From: Streptomyces rimosus subsp. rimosus
GTDB taxonomy: Bacteria; Actinomycetota; Actinomycetes; Streptomycetales; Streptomycetaceae
Reading direction: 5' to 3'
Assembly (NCBI RefSeq): GCF_000720725.1
Contig: NZ_JOCQ01000007.1
Coordinates: 1-64,000, forward strand
DNA length: 64,000 nt
Below are positions 7,305 through 14,599 of this stretch, one piece after another; position 1 is the first letter of the stretch; each line of letters starts with the position of its first letter. The translations under genes were made by a program, and so were the position numbers. Under the pieces are notes generated by a model. The model worked only from the letters and a program-made list of their open reading frames with translations. It had not been told where the DNA came from and made no database searches.

Positions 7305-8999
7305 TTGAGCACGACGCAGACCCAGAGCGCGGAGCAGGGCTCCCACTCGAATTACCGACGGTCCCTCGGGACCATTGCCCTGACCGCCACGGGTCTTGGG
7401 TCGATCATCGGTTCCGGCTGGCTCTTCGGGGCCGAGCGGGCCGCTTCCATCGCCGGCCCCGCCGCCATCCTCGCCTGGGTCATCGGCGCGGCCGTCGCGC
7501 TCACGATCGCCCTCACCTACACCGAGCTGGGCTCGATGTTCCCGAAGGCGGGCGGCATGGTCCGCTACGGCCAGTACTCGCACGGCTCGCTGGCCGGTTA
7601 CCTCGCGGCCTGGGCCAACTGGATCGCGATCGTCTCCGTCATACCCGGGGAGGCGACCGCCTCCGTCCAGTACATGAGCTCGTGGGACTTCGGGTGGGCC
7701 AAGGCGCTCTACGACGGCAAGGAGCTGACCGGCACCGGTGTCGCCCTGGCCAGCGTCCTGCTGGTCTTCTACTTCTTCCTGAACTGGTTCGCGATCTCCC
7801 TCTTCGCGAAGACCAACACCGCGATCACGGTCTTCAAGGTCGTGGTGCCGGTGCTGACCGCCGGCGCGCTGATGCTGGCGCACTTCGACACCTCCAACAT
7901 CAAGGACCACGGCGGCTTCACGCCCAACGGCTGGAGCGCGGTCTTCTCGGCCGTCGCCCTCTCCGGCATCGTCTGGGCCTACAACGGCTTCCAGTCGCCG
8001 CTGAACATGGCCGGCGAGGCGCGTAACCCGGGCAAGTCGCTGCCCAAGGCCGTCATCTACTCGATCCTGATCGCGCTGGTCATCTACGTCGCGCTCCAGG
8101 TCGCCTTCCTGATGGCCGTCCCCGGCGGCAAGCTGGAGTCCGCCGGCGGCTGGGCCCACCTCGGCTACAACTCGCCGCTCGCCGACCTCGCCATCGCCTG
8201 GGGCCTGAACTGGCTGGCGCTGCTGCTGTACGCGGACGCCTTCGTCTCCCCGTCCGGCACCGGCATGATCTACGCCGCGACCACCTCGCGGATGATCCAG
8301 GGCGTGCAGGAGAACGGCCATCTGCCGAAGATCTTCGGCCGGGTCGACAAGAAGACCGGTGTGCCGCGTCCGGCGCTGGTCCTCAACCTGTTCATCGCCT
8401 TCCTGTTCCTCGCGGTCTTCCGCGGCTGGGGCTCGCTCGCCGAGATCGTCTCGGTGGCCACCGTCATCTCGTACATCACCGGCCCCGTCGCGGTGATGTC
8501 GCTGCGCCGGCTCGCGCCCGACCTCAAGCGCCCGGTGAAGCTGCGGATCATGCCGGTCATCGCGCCCGTCGCGATGGTCTTCGGCTCGCTCGTCCTGTAC
8601 TGGGGCCGCTGGCCGCTCACCGGCAAGGTCATCCTGATCATGGCGGTCGGACTGCCGGTCTGGGCCTGGTACGAGCTGCGCAAGCCGTGGGCCGAGCTGA
8701 AGCCGCACCTGAAGGCGGGCGCCTGGATGGTGGCGTACCTGCTGGTCATGGCGTGCGTCTCGTACATGGGCGGCGAGGAGTTCGGCGGCAAGGGCTACCT
8801 GCCGGCGGGCTGGGACATCCTCGTGGTCGCGGTGATCGGCCTTCTCTTCTACGTCTGGGGCGTCCGCAGCTCCTGGCGCAACCCGACGCTGATCCAGGCC
8901 GAGGCGGAGTCGCTGGCGGCGGCCGAGGCCGAGGCGGCCGGGGAGCCGGGCGCGGACGGTGCGAAGTCCGGCGCCAAGTGCGAGGCGGGGACCGTCTGA
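7305..8999 (+). CDS. APC-superfamily amino acid permease
   Basis: 564 aa integral membrane protein with about 12 hydrophobic segments and the APC first-helix signature (ALTATGLGSIIGSGWLFG). Overall look, including long loops and the ESAGGWAHLGY and SPSGTGMIYAATTSRM stretches, resembles aspartate:proton symporter-type transporters (B. subtilis YveA family). The cytosolic tail is Ala/Glu-rich. TTG at 7305 is chosen because GGAG lies ten bases upstream; an earlier TTG at 7224 gives a non-homologous Arg-rich extension. Probably takes up an amino acid by cation symport; the exact substrate is not visible. Confidence 0.85.
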   Translation: MSTTQTQSAEQGSHSNYRRSLGTIALTATGLGSIIGSGWLFGAERAASIAGPAAILAWVIGAAVALTIALTYTELGSMFPKAGGMVRYGQYSHGSLAGYLAAWANWIAIVSVIPGEATASVQYMSSWDFGWAKALYDGKELTGTGVALASVLLVFYFFLNWFAISLFAKTNTAITVFKVVVPVLTAGALMLAHFDTSNIKDHGGFTPNGWSAVFSAVALSGIVWAYNGFQSPLNMAGEARNPGKSLPKAVIYSILIALVIYVALQVAFLMAVPGGKLESAGGWAHLGYNSPLADLAIAWGLNWLALLLYADAFVSPSGTGMIYAATTSRMIQGVQENGHLPKIFGRVDKKTGVPRPALVLNLFIAFLFLAVFRGWGSLAEIVSVATVISYITGPVAVMSLRRLAPDLKRPVKLRIMPVIAPVAMVFGSLVLYWGRWPLTGKVILIMAVGLPVWAWYELRKPWAELKPHLKAGAWMVAYLLVMACVSYMGGEEFGGKGYLPAGWDILVVAVIGLLFYVWGVRSSWRNPTLIQAEAESLAAAEAEAAGEPGADGAKSGAKCEAGTV

Positions 9000-9221
9000 C
9001 AGGACCGCTCGCAGGGCTGCGCGGCGTGACCGCCGGGCGGCCCCGGTGATCCCGAACTTCGCAGTCGACGGCGTCGTCGGTGGCAGGAGCCGCCGGCGGC
9101 GCCCGTTCGCGTACCGGCCCAGGAGTGGCCGGGCGCGTTTCACGCGCCCCTCGTGCACGGTCTGATGGCCGGTTCGGTACCTCTTTGTGCAAAGCCGTAT
9201 CCGGTGCGTAAAGGTCGGGCG

Positions 9222-9227
9222 TAGGCT
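9222..9227 (+). promoter_or_regulatory. -10 box TAGGCT, leaderless
   Basis: TAGGCT, then seven bases, then ATG at 9235. A near-palindrome CTTTG-TG-CAAAG (9183-9194) lies upstream at about -45. Confidence 0.5.
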
Positions 9228-9234
9228 CGGGCAT

Positions 9235-9312
9235 ATGCGGTATGCGGTTTCGGCATCAGATCAGGAGGGGCGCGCGACGGCGCGCCGGACGGCGGACGGA
9301 GGGGCGCGATGA
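9235..9312 (+). CDS. Leaderless 25-codon upstream ORF coupled to SPOR gene
   Basis: ATG at 9235 sits seven bases after a TAGGCT box. The frame stays open for 25 codons and ends in a TGA at 9310-9312 that overlaps the ATG of the next gene (ATGA). The second half is Arg/Ala/Gly-rich and contains the ribosome site of the next gene. Possibly a leader ORF whose translation feeds ribosomes to the downstream start; coding value of its peptide is doubtful. Confidence 0.4.
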   Translation: MRYAVSASDQEGRATARRTADGGAR

Positions 9313-9488
9313 CCGACAGTGGCGCGGTACTGCCCTGGCTCGTCATTCGTCAGGACGAGGGCGGCAACCGCTATCGCGTCGGCCGCTACGCCACCCGGGC
9401 GGAAGCGGAGCAGGTGGCCGACCGGCTCGACACCCGCAGCCATGGACGGCTCTACGTCGTGGAGCGGGTGGGCCACGTCGCCACCTGA
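9309..9488 (+). CDS. Small SPOR-domain-like protein, 59 aa
   Basis: ATG at 9309 with GGAGGGG five bases upstream. The whole protein looks like one short SPOR-type repeat: LPWLVIRQDEGGNRYRVGRY, then AEAEQVADRLD and a closing LYVVERV strand. SPOR domains bind denuded glycan strands in other bacteria, but this one has no signal peptide, so a cytosolic role is equally possible. Followed after 39 bases by mutT, which has its own -10 box. Confidence 0.7.
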   Translation: MTDSGAVLPWLVIRQDEGGNRYRVGRYATRAEAEQVADRLDTRSHGRLYVVERVGHVAT

Positions 9489-9514
9489 CGTACGGGGACG
9501 GCATGGGGGGCACG

Positions 9515-9520
9515 TAGGCT
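9515..9520 (+). promoter_or_regulatory. -10 box TAGGCT of mutT
   Basis: TAGGCT, seven bases, ATG at 9528; no ribosome site, so leaderless. Confidence 0.55.
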
Positions 9521-9527
9521 GCCGCGC

Positions 9528-9944
9528 ATGACGGACGTGCGTGTGGTGGTGGGCGCGGCGGTGCTCGACGGAGGCAGGCTGCTGGCCGCGCGGCGCAGCG
9601 CTCCGGCCGCGCTGGCCGGCCGCTGGGAGCTGCCCGGCGGCAAGGTGGAGCCCGGTGAGACGCCCGAGGAGGCGCTGACGCGCGAACTGCGCGAGGAGCT
9701 GGGCATCGAGGCGGAGCCGGTGGAGCGGATTCCGGGGGAGTGGGCGCTGCGCCCCGGGCTCGTCCTGTGGGTGTGGACGGTCCGGCTGGTGTCCGGCGAG
9801 CCGAAGGCCCTCCAGGACCACGACGCGCTGCGCTGGCTGGCGCCGGAGCAGGAACACGAGGTCGACTGGCTCGACCAGGACCGCCCGGCGGTCGCCGAGG
9901 CGATGCGACGCTTGAACGGGAACGCGTACGCGTCAGGCGCCTGA
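9528..9944 (+). CDS. MutT/Nudix hydrolase
   Basis: 138 aa. Full Nudix box at residues 37-59: GG, then GETPEEALTRELREELGIE, with the REXXEE metal-binding glutamates. The short single-domain layout and the LPGGKVEPGE lead are those of MutT-type (8-oxo-)dGTP or nucleoside-triphosphate pyrophosphohydrolases that clean the nucleotide pool. The last residues (LNGNAYASGA) are encoded by the first unit of a tandem repeat that continues past the stop. Starts leaderless after a TAGGCT box. Confidence 0.9.
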   Translation: MTDVRVVVGAAVLDGGRLLAARRSAPAALAGRWELPGGKVEPGETPEEALTRELREELGIEAEPVERIPGEWALRPGLVLWVWTVRLVSGEPKALQDHDALRWLAPEQEHEVDWLDQDRPAVAEAMRRLNGNAYASGA

Positions 9945-10030
9945 GCGGAAACGTGTACGTGCCTGGGGCCTGAGCGGAAACGTGTACGCGCCCGGGCCTG
10001 GGCGGGAACGCGTACGCGCCCGGGGCCTGA
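9925..10030 (+). repeat. Imperfect 28-29 bp tandem repeat, about four units
   Basis: Units with a core like GGAACGCGTACGCG and ending CCTGAGC or CCTGGGC: first over the last codons and stop of mutT, then at about 9948, 9976 and 10004. Each unit contains a CGTACG palindrome. Copies differ by a few substitutions, so the array is not brand new. Because the period is not fixed to codons, only unit one is coding. Confidence 0.75.
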
Positions 10031-10358
10031 GAGCGCGCCGCCCGCGCCCGTACCCCGCCCCGGTCACCCCCTCACCTCCCGCTTCCCCCATACGGGCCGA
10101 TCATCGGACCGACACGGGTCCCTCGTACGGGGCTGCCGTCCGGAGCGTGGCGCGGCCTGCCGCCCTGGGACAGCCCGCCGGAGGGCTCCCGCGCCGTACG
10201 AGGCGTGTGCGGCGAGCCCCCGGCCACCTCAGTACGCCGTTTGTGCCACAGTGCGCCATTGAGGGCGATATTGCGACCCTGATACCGGGTATGTGCTGTT
10301 TACCCCCTCACCACGGACAATCCGGAGGGTGTGCGCACCGGGCTGGGAAGTGATCGGC
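10031..10358. other. Intergenic upstream of HATPase gene
   Basis: 328 bases. Inverted arms CTCGTACGG (about 10122) and CCGTACGAG (about 10194) are far apart. A less G+C-rich stretch at 10220-10320 is the likely promoter region. No gene or RNA recognised. Confidence 0.4.
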
Positions 10359-10808
10359 GTGAGCGACAGCGCAGCGGCAGGGGTCCCCGATTCCGCGTCC
10401 TGCCCGCCCCGGCGCGGTGTGATCTCCGGATCACCCATCGCCGAATGGAGCTTCCCGGCCGAACCGGGCTCCGTGCGCACCGCCCGTGCCGTGGTCCGCG
10501 AGACGCTCCGGGAGTGGGGGCTGGACTCCGCCGCCGACCTGGCCGTTCTGCTCGTCAGCGAGCTGGTGACCAACTCCCTGCGCTACGCCAGCGGGCCCAT
10601 CGGGGTGCGTATGGTCCTCAAGAGCGGGGGCGAGCTGCTCGTCGAGGTGTCCGATCCGGTGCCCGACCCGCCCCGGGAGCGCGCCGCCGCCCCCGAGGAC
10701 GAGGGCGGCCGGGGGCTGCAACTGGTGGCGTGCACCTCGCGGCGCTGGGGCACCCGGCACGGCAGGACGGGTAAAACAGTGTGGTTCGAGCTGTCTGTGG
10801 CGGGTTAG
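10359..10808 (+). CDS. HATPase_c protein (RsbW/anti-sigma-like)
   Basis: 149 aa from GTG 10359 (GGGAAG eight bases upstream; GTGs at 10329 and 10350 are alternatives). A GHKL ATPase/kinase fold similar to Streptomyces anti-sigma-type kinases: N-box SELVTNSLRY, a G1 box degenerated to VSDPVPDPP, G2 GGRGLQLV, and the typical WGTRHGRTGKTVWFEL end. Such proteins usually bind a sigma or anti-sigma-antagonist partner. It lies 161 bases before a large phosphatase protein whose own C-terminal domain is very similar, so the two may compete for one partner. Partner unknown. Confidence 0.85.
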   Translation: MSDSAAAGVPDSASCPPRRGVISGSPIAEWSFPAEPGSVRTARAVVRETLREWGLDSAADLAVLLVSELVTNSLRYASGPIGVRMVLKSGGELLVEVSDPVPDPPRERAAAPEDEGGRGLQLVACTSRRWGTRHGRTGKTVWFELSVAG

Positions 10809-10969
10809 GAGTCTGGTGGCGGCCTGATCGTTGCCGTTTCATTGACATTCTGTGGACGGCCTGCGATCGAGACTGTGCTGTGATCGTGAAGACCGTGTTC
10901 CGGATAGCCGCGGTGCTGGATACTCGGCTCGTCCGGTCCGGGCACGATGAGCTGGAGGGGACGGGGCTC

Positions 10970-13786
10970 GTGAGCGAGAAGTCATCTGGCGGGGCAGGAC
11001 CCGCGCAGCCGGCCGGGCCGGGCGGTACGGACGGCCCGGCACGGCCGGCGGGGCCCGAGGGCCCGGAAGGCCCGCCGATATGGCAGAGCAGCCCGCCCGG
11101 CTCGATCTACGACTACATCCGTGTCGCGTCCTTCTCGCTCGGCCCCGACGGCCGCATCGACCGGTGGAGCGAGCGCGCCGCCGAAATGCTCGGCATCCCC
11201 GCCCGGCACGCCGTCGGCAAGGACCCGGTCTCCGCGTTCGTCCCCCATGAGCTGCACGAACAGGCCCGCCGTACGGTCTCGCAGATCCTCGACGGCCGGG
11301 AGTGGACCGGCCTGGTCCCGTACCGCACGCGCGAGACGGACGAGGACACCGGGGAGCGGGGGAGTCAGCGGCTCGCCGAGATCTACGTGATGCCGTCCGA
11401 GACCGCGGACGGCGAGCGCGCCGCGGTCTGTCTGGTGGTCGATGTCCGGGCGCTGCGCGGCATCGAGACCGATATAGCCGCCTCTCAGGCCGTTTTCGGC
11501 CAATCTCCCATGGGCTTCGTGCTCTTCGACACGGACCTGCGGATCCGGCGCGTCAACGAGCGCTTCGCGACCGTCTTCGGCGGCCCCCCGGCCAAGTACC
11601 GCGGCGGCGGACCGCACGACTTCCTGCCGCGTTCCGAGGCGGACCGGCTCCAGGCGGCGCTGCGGCGGGTGCTGGAGACCGGCGAGCCCGTCGCGGAGAT
11701 GCCGCTGGTCGGTACGGTTCCGCCGCCCGCGCCCGCCCCGTCCGACTCCACCCTTTCCACCCCCTCCATCCCGGCTCCCACCACACCCGAGCCTCCGGCC
11801 CCCTCGCCCACGGTCCCGCCCCCCGCCGAGGCCGACCGCCGCCGCTGGTCCGTCTCCCTGTACCGGCTGCACGGCGCCAGCGGCCGCCCCATCGGCGTCG
11901 CCGCGCTCGCCGCCGACGTGACCGGCCGGCGGCGGGCCGAGCGGGAGGCCGCCAGCGCCCGCCGCAACCTGGCGCTGCTCAACGAGGCCGGTGCCCGCAT
12001 CGGCAATTCCCTGGACCTGGAGACCACCGCCCGCACCCTGCTCGACGTGGCCGTGCCGCAGTTCTGCGACCTGGCCTCCGTGGACCTCTACCAAGGTCTG
12101 CTGGCCGGTGACGAGGCGCCGCCGGGCATGGCCGACGGCAGCGCCGAACTGCGCCGGGTCGCCTTCGCCAGCGCCGTCTCGGACGCGCCGCTGGCCACCA
12201 CGCCCTGCTGCGTCCCCGAGGGCGCGGACGGCCCGGTCGAGGTCGGCGCCGTCCACCGCTACCCGTTCAACTCCCCGTGCGCGGGCGCGCTCCGCACCGC
12301 CCAGGCGCAGATCATCCCGGGCCGGGAGGGCGAGGAACGGTCCGAGCTGGGCGCGGTGGTGCACTCGACGCTCGCCGTGCCGATGGTCGCCCGGGACACG
12401 GTCGTCGGACTGGTGCAGTTCTCCCGTACCAAGGGCAGCGAACCGTTCGGTGAACGGGACACCGCCCTCGCCGTCGAATTGGCCGCGCGCGCAGCGGTCT
12501 GCATCGACAACGCCCGGCTGTACCGCCGGGAGCACGAGCGCGCGCTGATCCTCCAGCGCAGCCTGCTTCCCCCGGGCGACCCCGAGGCGGCCGGCCTGGA
12601 CATCGCCTGCCGCTACCTGCCGGGGACCACCGCCACCGAGGTCGGCGGTGACTGGTTCGACGTCATCGAGCTGCCCGGCCACCGCACCGCGCTCGTCGTC
12701 GGCGACGTGATGGGCCGCGGACTGCGGGCCGCCGTCGCGATGGGCGAGCTGCGGACGGCCGTACGCACCCTGGCGCTGCTCGACATGGAACCGGCCGAGG
12801 TCCTCTCCGCGCTCGACGAGATCGCGCGCGGGCTCGGGGCCACCGGCGGCGGCGCCCGTACGACCGCGCGCGCCCCCCGCAGCCGTACCGCGGCCTCCAC
12901 CGGCACGTCCGCGGACTGTTCCGCCGACACGCCCCGGCCGGGCCCCGGCACCGCCGACCTGTCCGAGGTCTACCTCGCCACCTGCGTCTACGCCGTGTAC
13001 GACCCGGTCACCCGGCGCTGTACGTTCGCCAACGCCGGGCACCTGCCGCCCATCCTGGTCGAGGAGGGCGAGGACGCGCTGCTGCTGGACGTGCCGCCCG
13101 GCATGCCGCTCGGCGTCGGCGGCGAGCCGTTCGAGGAGACCGAGGTCGAACTGCCCGACGGCGCGCTGCTCGCCCTGTACACGGACGGCCTGGTCGAATC
13201 CCGCGAGCACCCGCTGGACGAGGGCCTGAGCGCCTTCCGTACGGCCCTGTCGGAGACCGGGCGCCCGCTGGAGGACGTCTGCGACCACGTACTGAACGCG
13301 CTGGACACCCGGCACGGCGAGGACGACATCGCCCTGCTCATGGCGCGGGTGCACGGCCTGCCCAAGGACTCCGTCGGCGACTGGAACCTCGCCCCCGAGG
13401 CCCGCTCGGTGTCCCGCGCCCGTGAGCTGGCCCGTGACCAGCTCACGGACTGGGGCCTGGAAGCCCTGGTGGACACCACGGAACTCCTCGTCAGCGAGCT
13501 GGTCACCAACGCCCTGCGGCACGGCCACGGCGAGATCCGGCTGCGCCTGCTGCTGGACCGCACGCTCGTGTGCGAGGTCTGGGACGCGGACCTGGCCCAG
13601 CCCCGCCGCCGCCGGGCCCGGGACACCGACGAGGGCGGGCGGGGCCTGCAACTCGTCGGCCTCCTCAGCGCCGGGTGGGGCAGCCGCCGTACGCCCCGAG
13701 GCAAGACCGTCTGGTTCGAGCTGGCGCTGCCCGACGGCGAGACCGCGATCCCCGATCCGGCGGACGCCCTGCTGAGCCTGTTCTGA
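10970..13786 (+). CDS. PAS-PAS-GAF-PP2C(SpoIIE)-HATPase signalling protein
   Basis: 938 aa, cytosolic. GTG at 10970 has GGAGGGG nine bases upstream. Order: Gly/Pro-rich head (1-42); PAS (about 45-150); second PAS (160-320) interrupted by a Pro/Ser/Thr-rich insert near 249-290; GAF (334-520); SpoIIE-type PP2C phosphatase (528-797; metal Asp in VGGDWFDV, GDVMGRG and GEDDIALL); HATPase (804-923; SELVTNALRHG, GGRGLQLV, KTVWFEL). A Ala/Arg/Thr-rich insert of about 40 residues lies inside the phosphatase near 622-663. One protein thus has a phosphatase for an anti-sigma antagonist and a kinase-like domain that could reverse it. Typical Streptomyces partner-switching sensor; the signal is unknown. 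Confidence 0.92.
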   Translation: MSEKSSGGAGPAQPAGPGGTDGPARPAGPEGPEGPPIWQSSPPGSIYDYIRVASFSLGPDGRIDRWSERAAEMLGIPARHAVGKDPVSAFVPHELHEQARRTVSQILDGREWTGLVPYRTRETDEDTGERGSQRLAEIYVMPSETADGERAAVCLVVDVRALRGIETDIAASQAVFGQSPMGFVLFDTDLRIRRVNERFATVFGGPPAKYRGGGPHDFLPRSEADRLQAALRRVLETGEPVAEMPLVGTVPPPAPAPSDSTLSTPSIPAPTTPEPPAPSPTVPPPAEADRRRWSVSLYRLHGASGRPIGVAALAADVTGRRRAEREAASARRNLALLNEAGARIGNSLDLETTARTLLDVAVPQFCDLASVDLYQGLLAGDEAPPGMADGSAELRRVAFASAVSDAPLATTPCCVPEGADGPVEVGAVHRYPFNSPCAGALRTAQAQIIPGREGEERSELGAVVHSTLAVPMVARDTVVGLVQFSRTKGSEPFGERDTALAVELAARAAVCIDNARLYRREHERALILQRSLLPPGDPEAAGLDIACRYLPGTTATEVGGDWFDVIELPGHRTALVVGDVMGRGLRAAVAMGELRTAVRTLALLDMEPAEVLSALDEIARGLGATGGGARTTARAPRSRTAASTGTSADCSADTPRPGPGTADLSEVYLATCVYAVYDPVTRRCTFANAGHLPPILVEEGEDALLLDVPPGMPLGVGGEPFEETEVELPDGALLALYTDGLVESREHPLDEGLSAFRTALSETGRPLEDVCDHVLNALDTRHGEDDIALLMARVHGLPKDSVGDWNLAPEARSVSRARELARDQLTDWGLEALVDTTELLVSELVTNALRHGHGEIRLRLLLDRTLVCEVWDADLAQPRRRRARDTDEGGRGLQLVGLLSAGWGSRRTPRGKTVWFELALPDGETAIPDPADALLSLF

Positions 13787-13810
13787 GCCCGGGGACCGGC
13801 CCGAAGGGCG

Positions 13811-14599
13811 TCAGTCCGTACGGTTGCGCCGACGGATCTTGCTGCCCAGCCAGACCAGCGGGTCGTACTTGCGGTCGACCGACCGTTCCTTCAGGGGGAT
13901 CAGGGCGTTGTCGGTGATCCGGATGTGCTCCGGGCAGACCTCGGTGCAGCACTTGGTGATGTTGCAGTGGCCCAGGCCGTGGTTCTCCTGGGCGGTGCGC
14001 TTGCGGTCCAGGCCGGTGTCCGGTGCGGCGTCCAGCGGGTGCATGTCCAGTTCCGCGATACGCATCAGGAAGCGGGGCCCGGCGAAGGCGGTCTTGTTCT
14101 CCTCGTGGTCGCGCACGACATGGCAGGTGTCCTGGCACAGGAAGCACTCGATGCACTTGCGGAACTCCTGCGAGCGGCCGACGTCCTCCTGCTGCATGCG
14201 GTACTCGCCCGGCGCCAGGCCGGGCGGCGGGACGAAGCTGGGGATCTCGCGGGCCTTGGCGTAGTTGAAGGAAACATCCGTGACCAGGTCGCGGACGACC
14301 GGGAAGGTACGCATCGGGGTGACGGTGACCGTCTCGTCGCGCTCGAAGACGGACATCCGGGTCATGCACATCAGCCGCGGCCGCCCGTTGATCTCCGCGC
14401 TGCACGAGCCGCACTTGCCCGCCTTGCAGTTCCAGCGCACGGCCAGGTCGGGCACCTGGGTGGCCTGGAGCCGGTGGATGATGTCGAGGACCACCTCGCC
14501 GTCGTTGACCTCGACGCGGAAGTCCTCCAGGCCGCCGCCGTCCGCGTCGCCCCGCCAGACCCTGAAGTGCGCCTTGTAGGCGTCGGACTGCGCGCTCAC
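13811..14599 (-). CDS. sdhB: Succinate dehydrogenase/fumarate reductase iron-sulfur subunit
   Basis: 262 aa. The [2Fe-2S] site is in WNCKAGKCGSCSAEINGRPRLMC. The next cluster motif is CIECFLCQDTC, and CNITKCCTEVCP completes the [3Fe-4S] and [4Fe-4S] ligands. Carries electrons from the flavoprotein to the quinone site. GTG at 14599 overlaps the sdhA stop by four bases, so coupled. Last gene of a minus-strand operon: anchor, sdhA, sdhB. Converges on the PAS/PP2C gene with 24 bases between. Confidence 0.94.
   Translation of the reverse strand: MSAQSDAYKAHFRVWRGDADGGGLEDFRVEVNDGEVVLDIIHRLQATQVPDLAVRWNCKAGKCGSCSAEINGRPRLMCMTRMSVFERDETVTVTPMRTFPVVRDLVTDVSFNYAKAREIPSFVPPPGLAPGEYRMQQEDVGRSQEFRKCIECFLCQDTCHVVRDHEENKTAFAGPRFLMRIAELDMHPLDAAPDTGLDRKRTAQENHGLGHCNITKCCTEVCPEHIRITDNALIPLKERSVDRKYDPLVWLGSKIRRRNRTD

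Noticed and set aside
7251..9158. 635-codon open frame on the minus strand
   Set aside because: Antisense shadow of the permease gene; sequence is Arg/Asp/Val repetitive with no domain, as expected opposite G/C-ending codons.
9925..10030. CRISPR-like array after mutT
   Set aside because: Units are contiguous tandem repeats with no unique spacers and no cas genes.
10982..13651. 889-codon minus-strand open frame
   Set aside because: Shadow of the PAS/PP2C protein gene; low-complexity translation without motifs.
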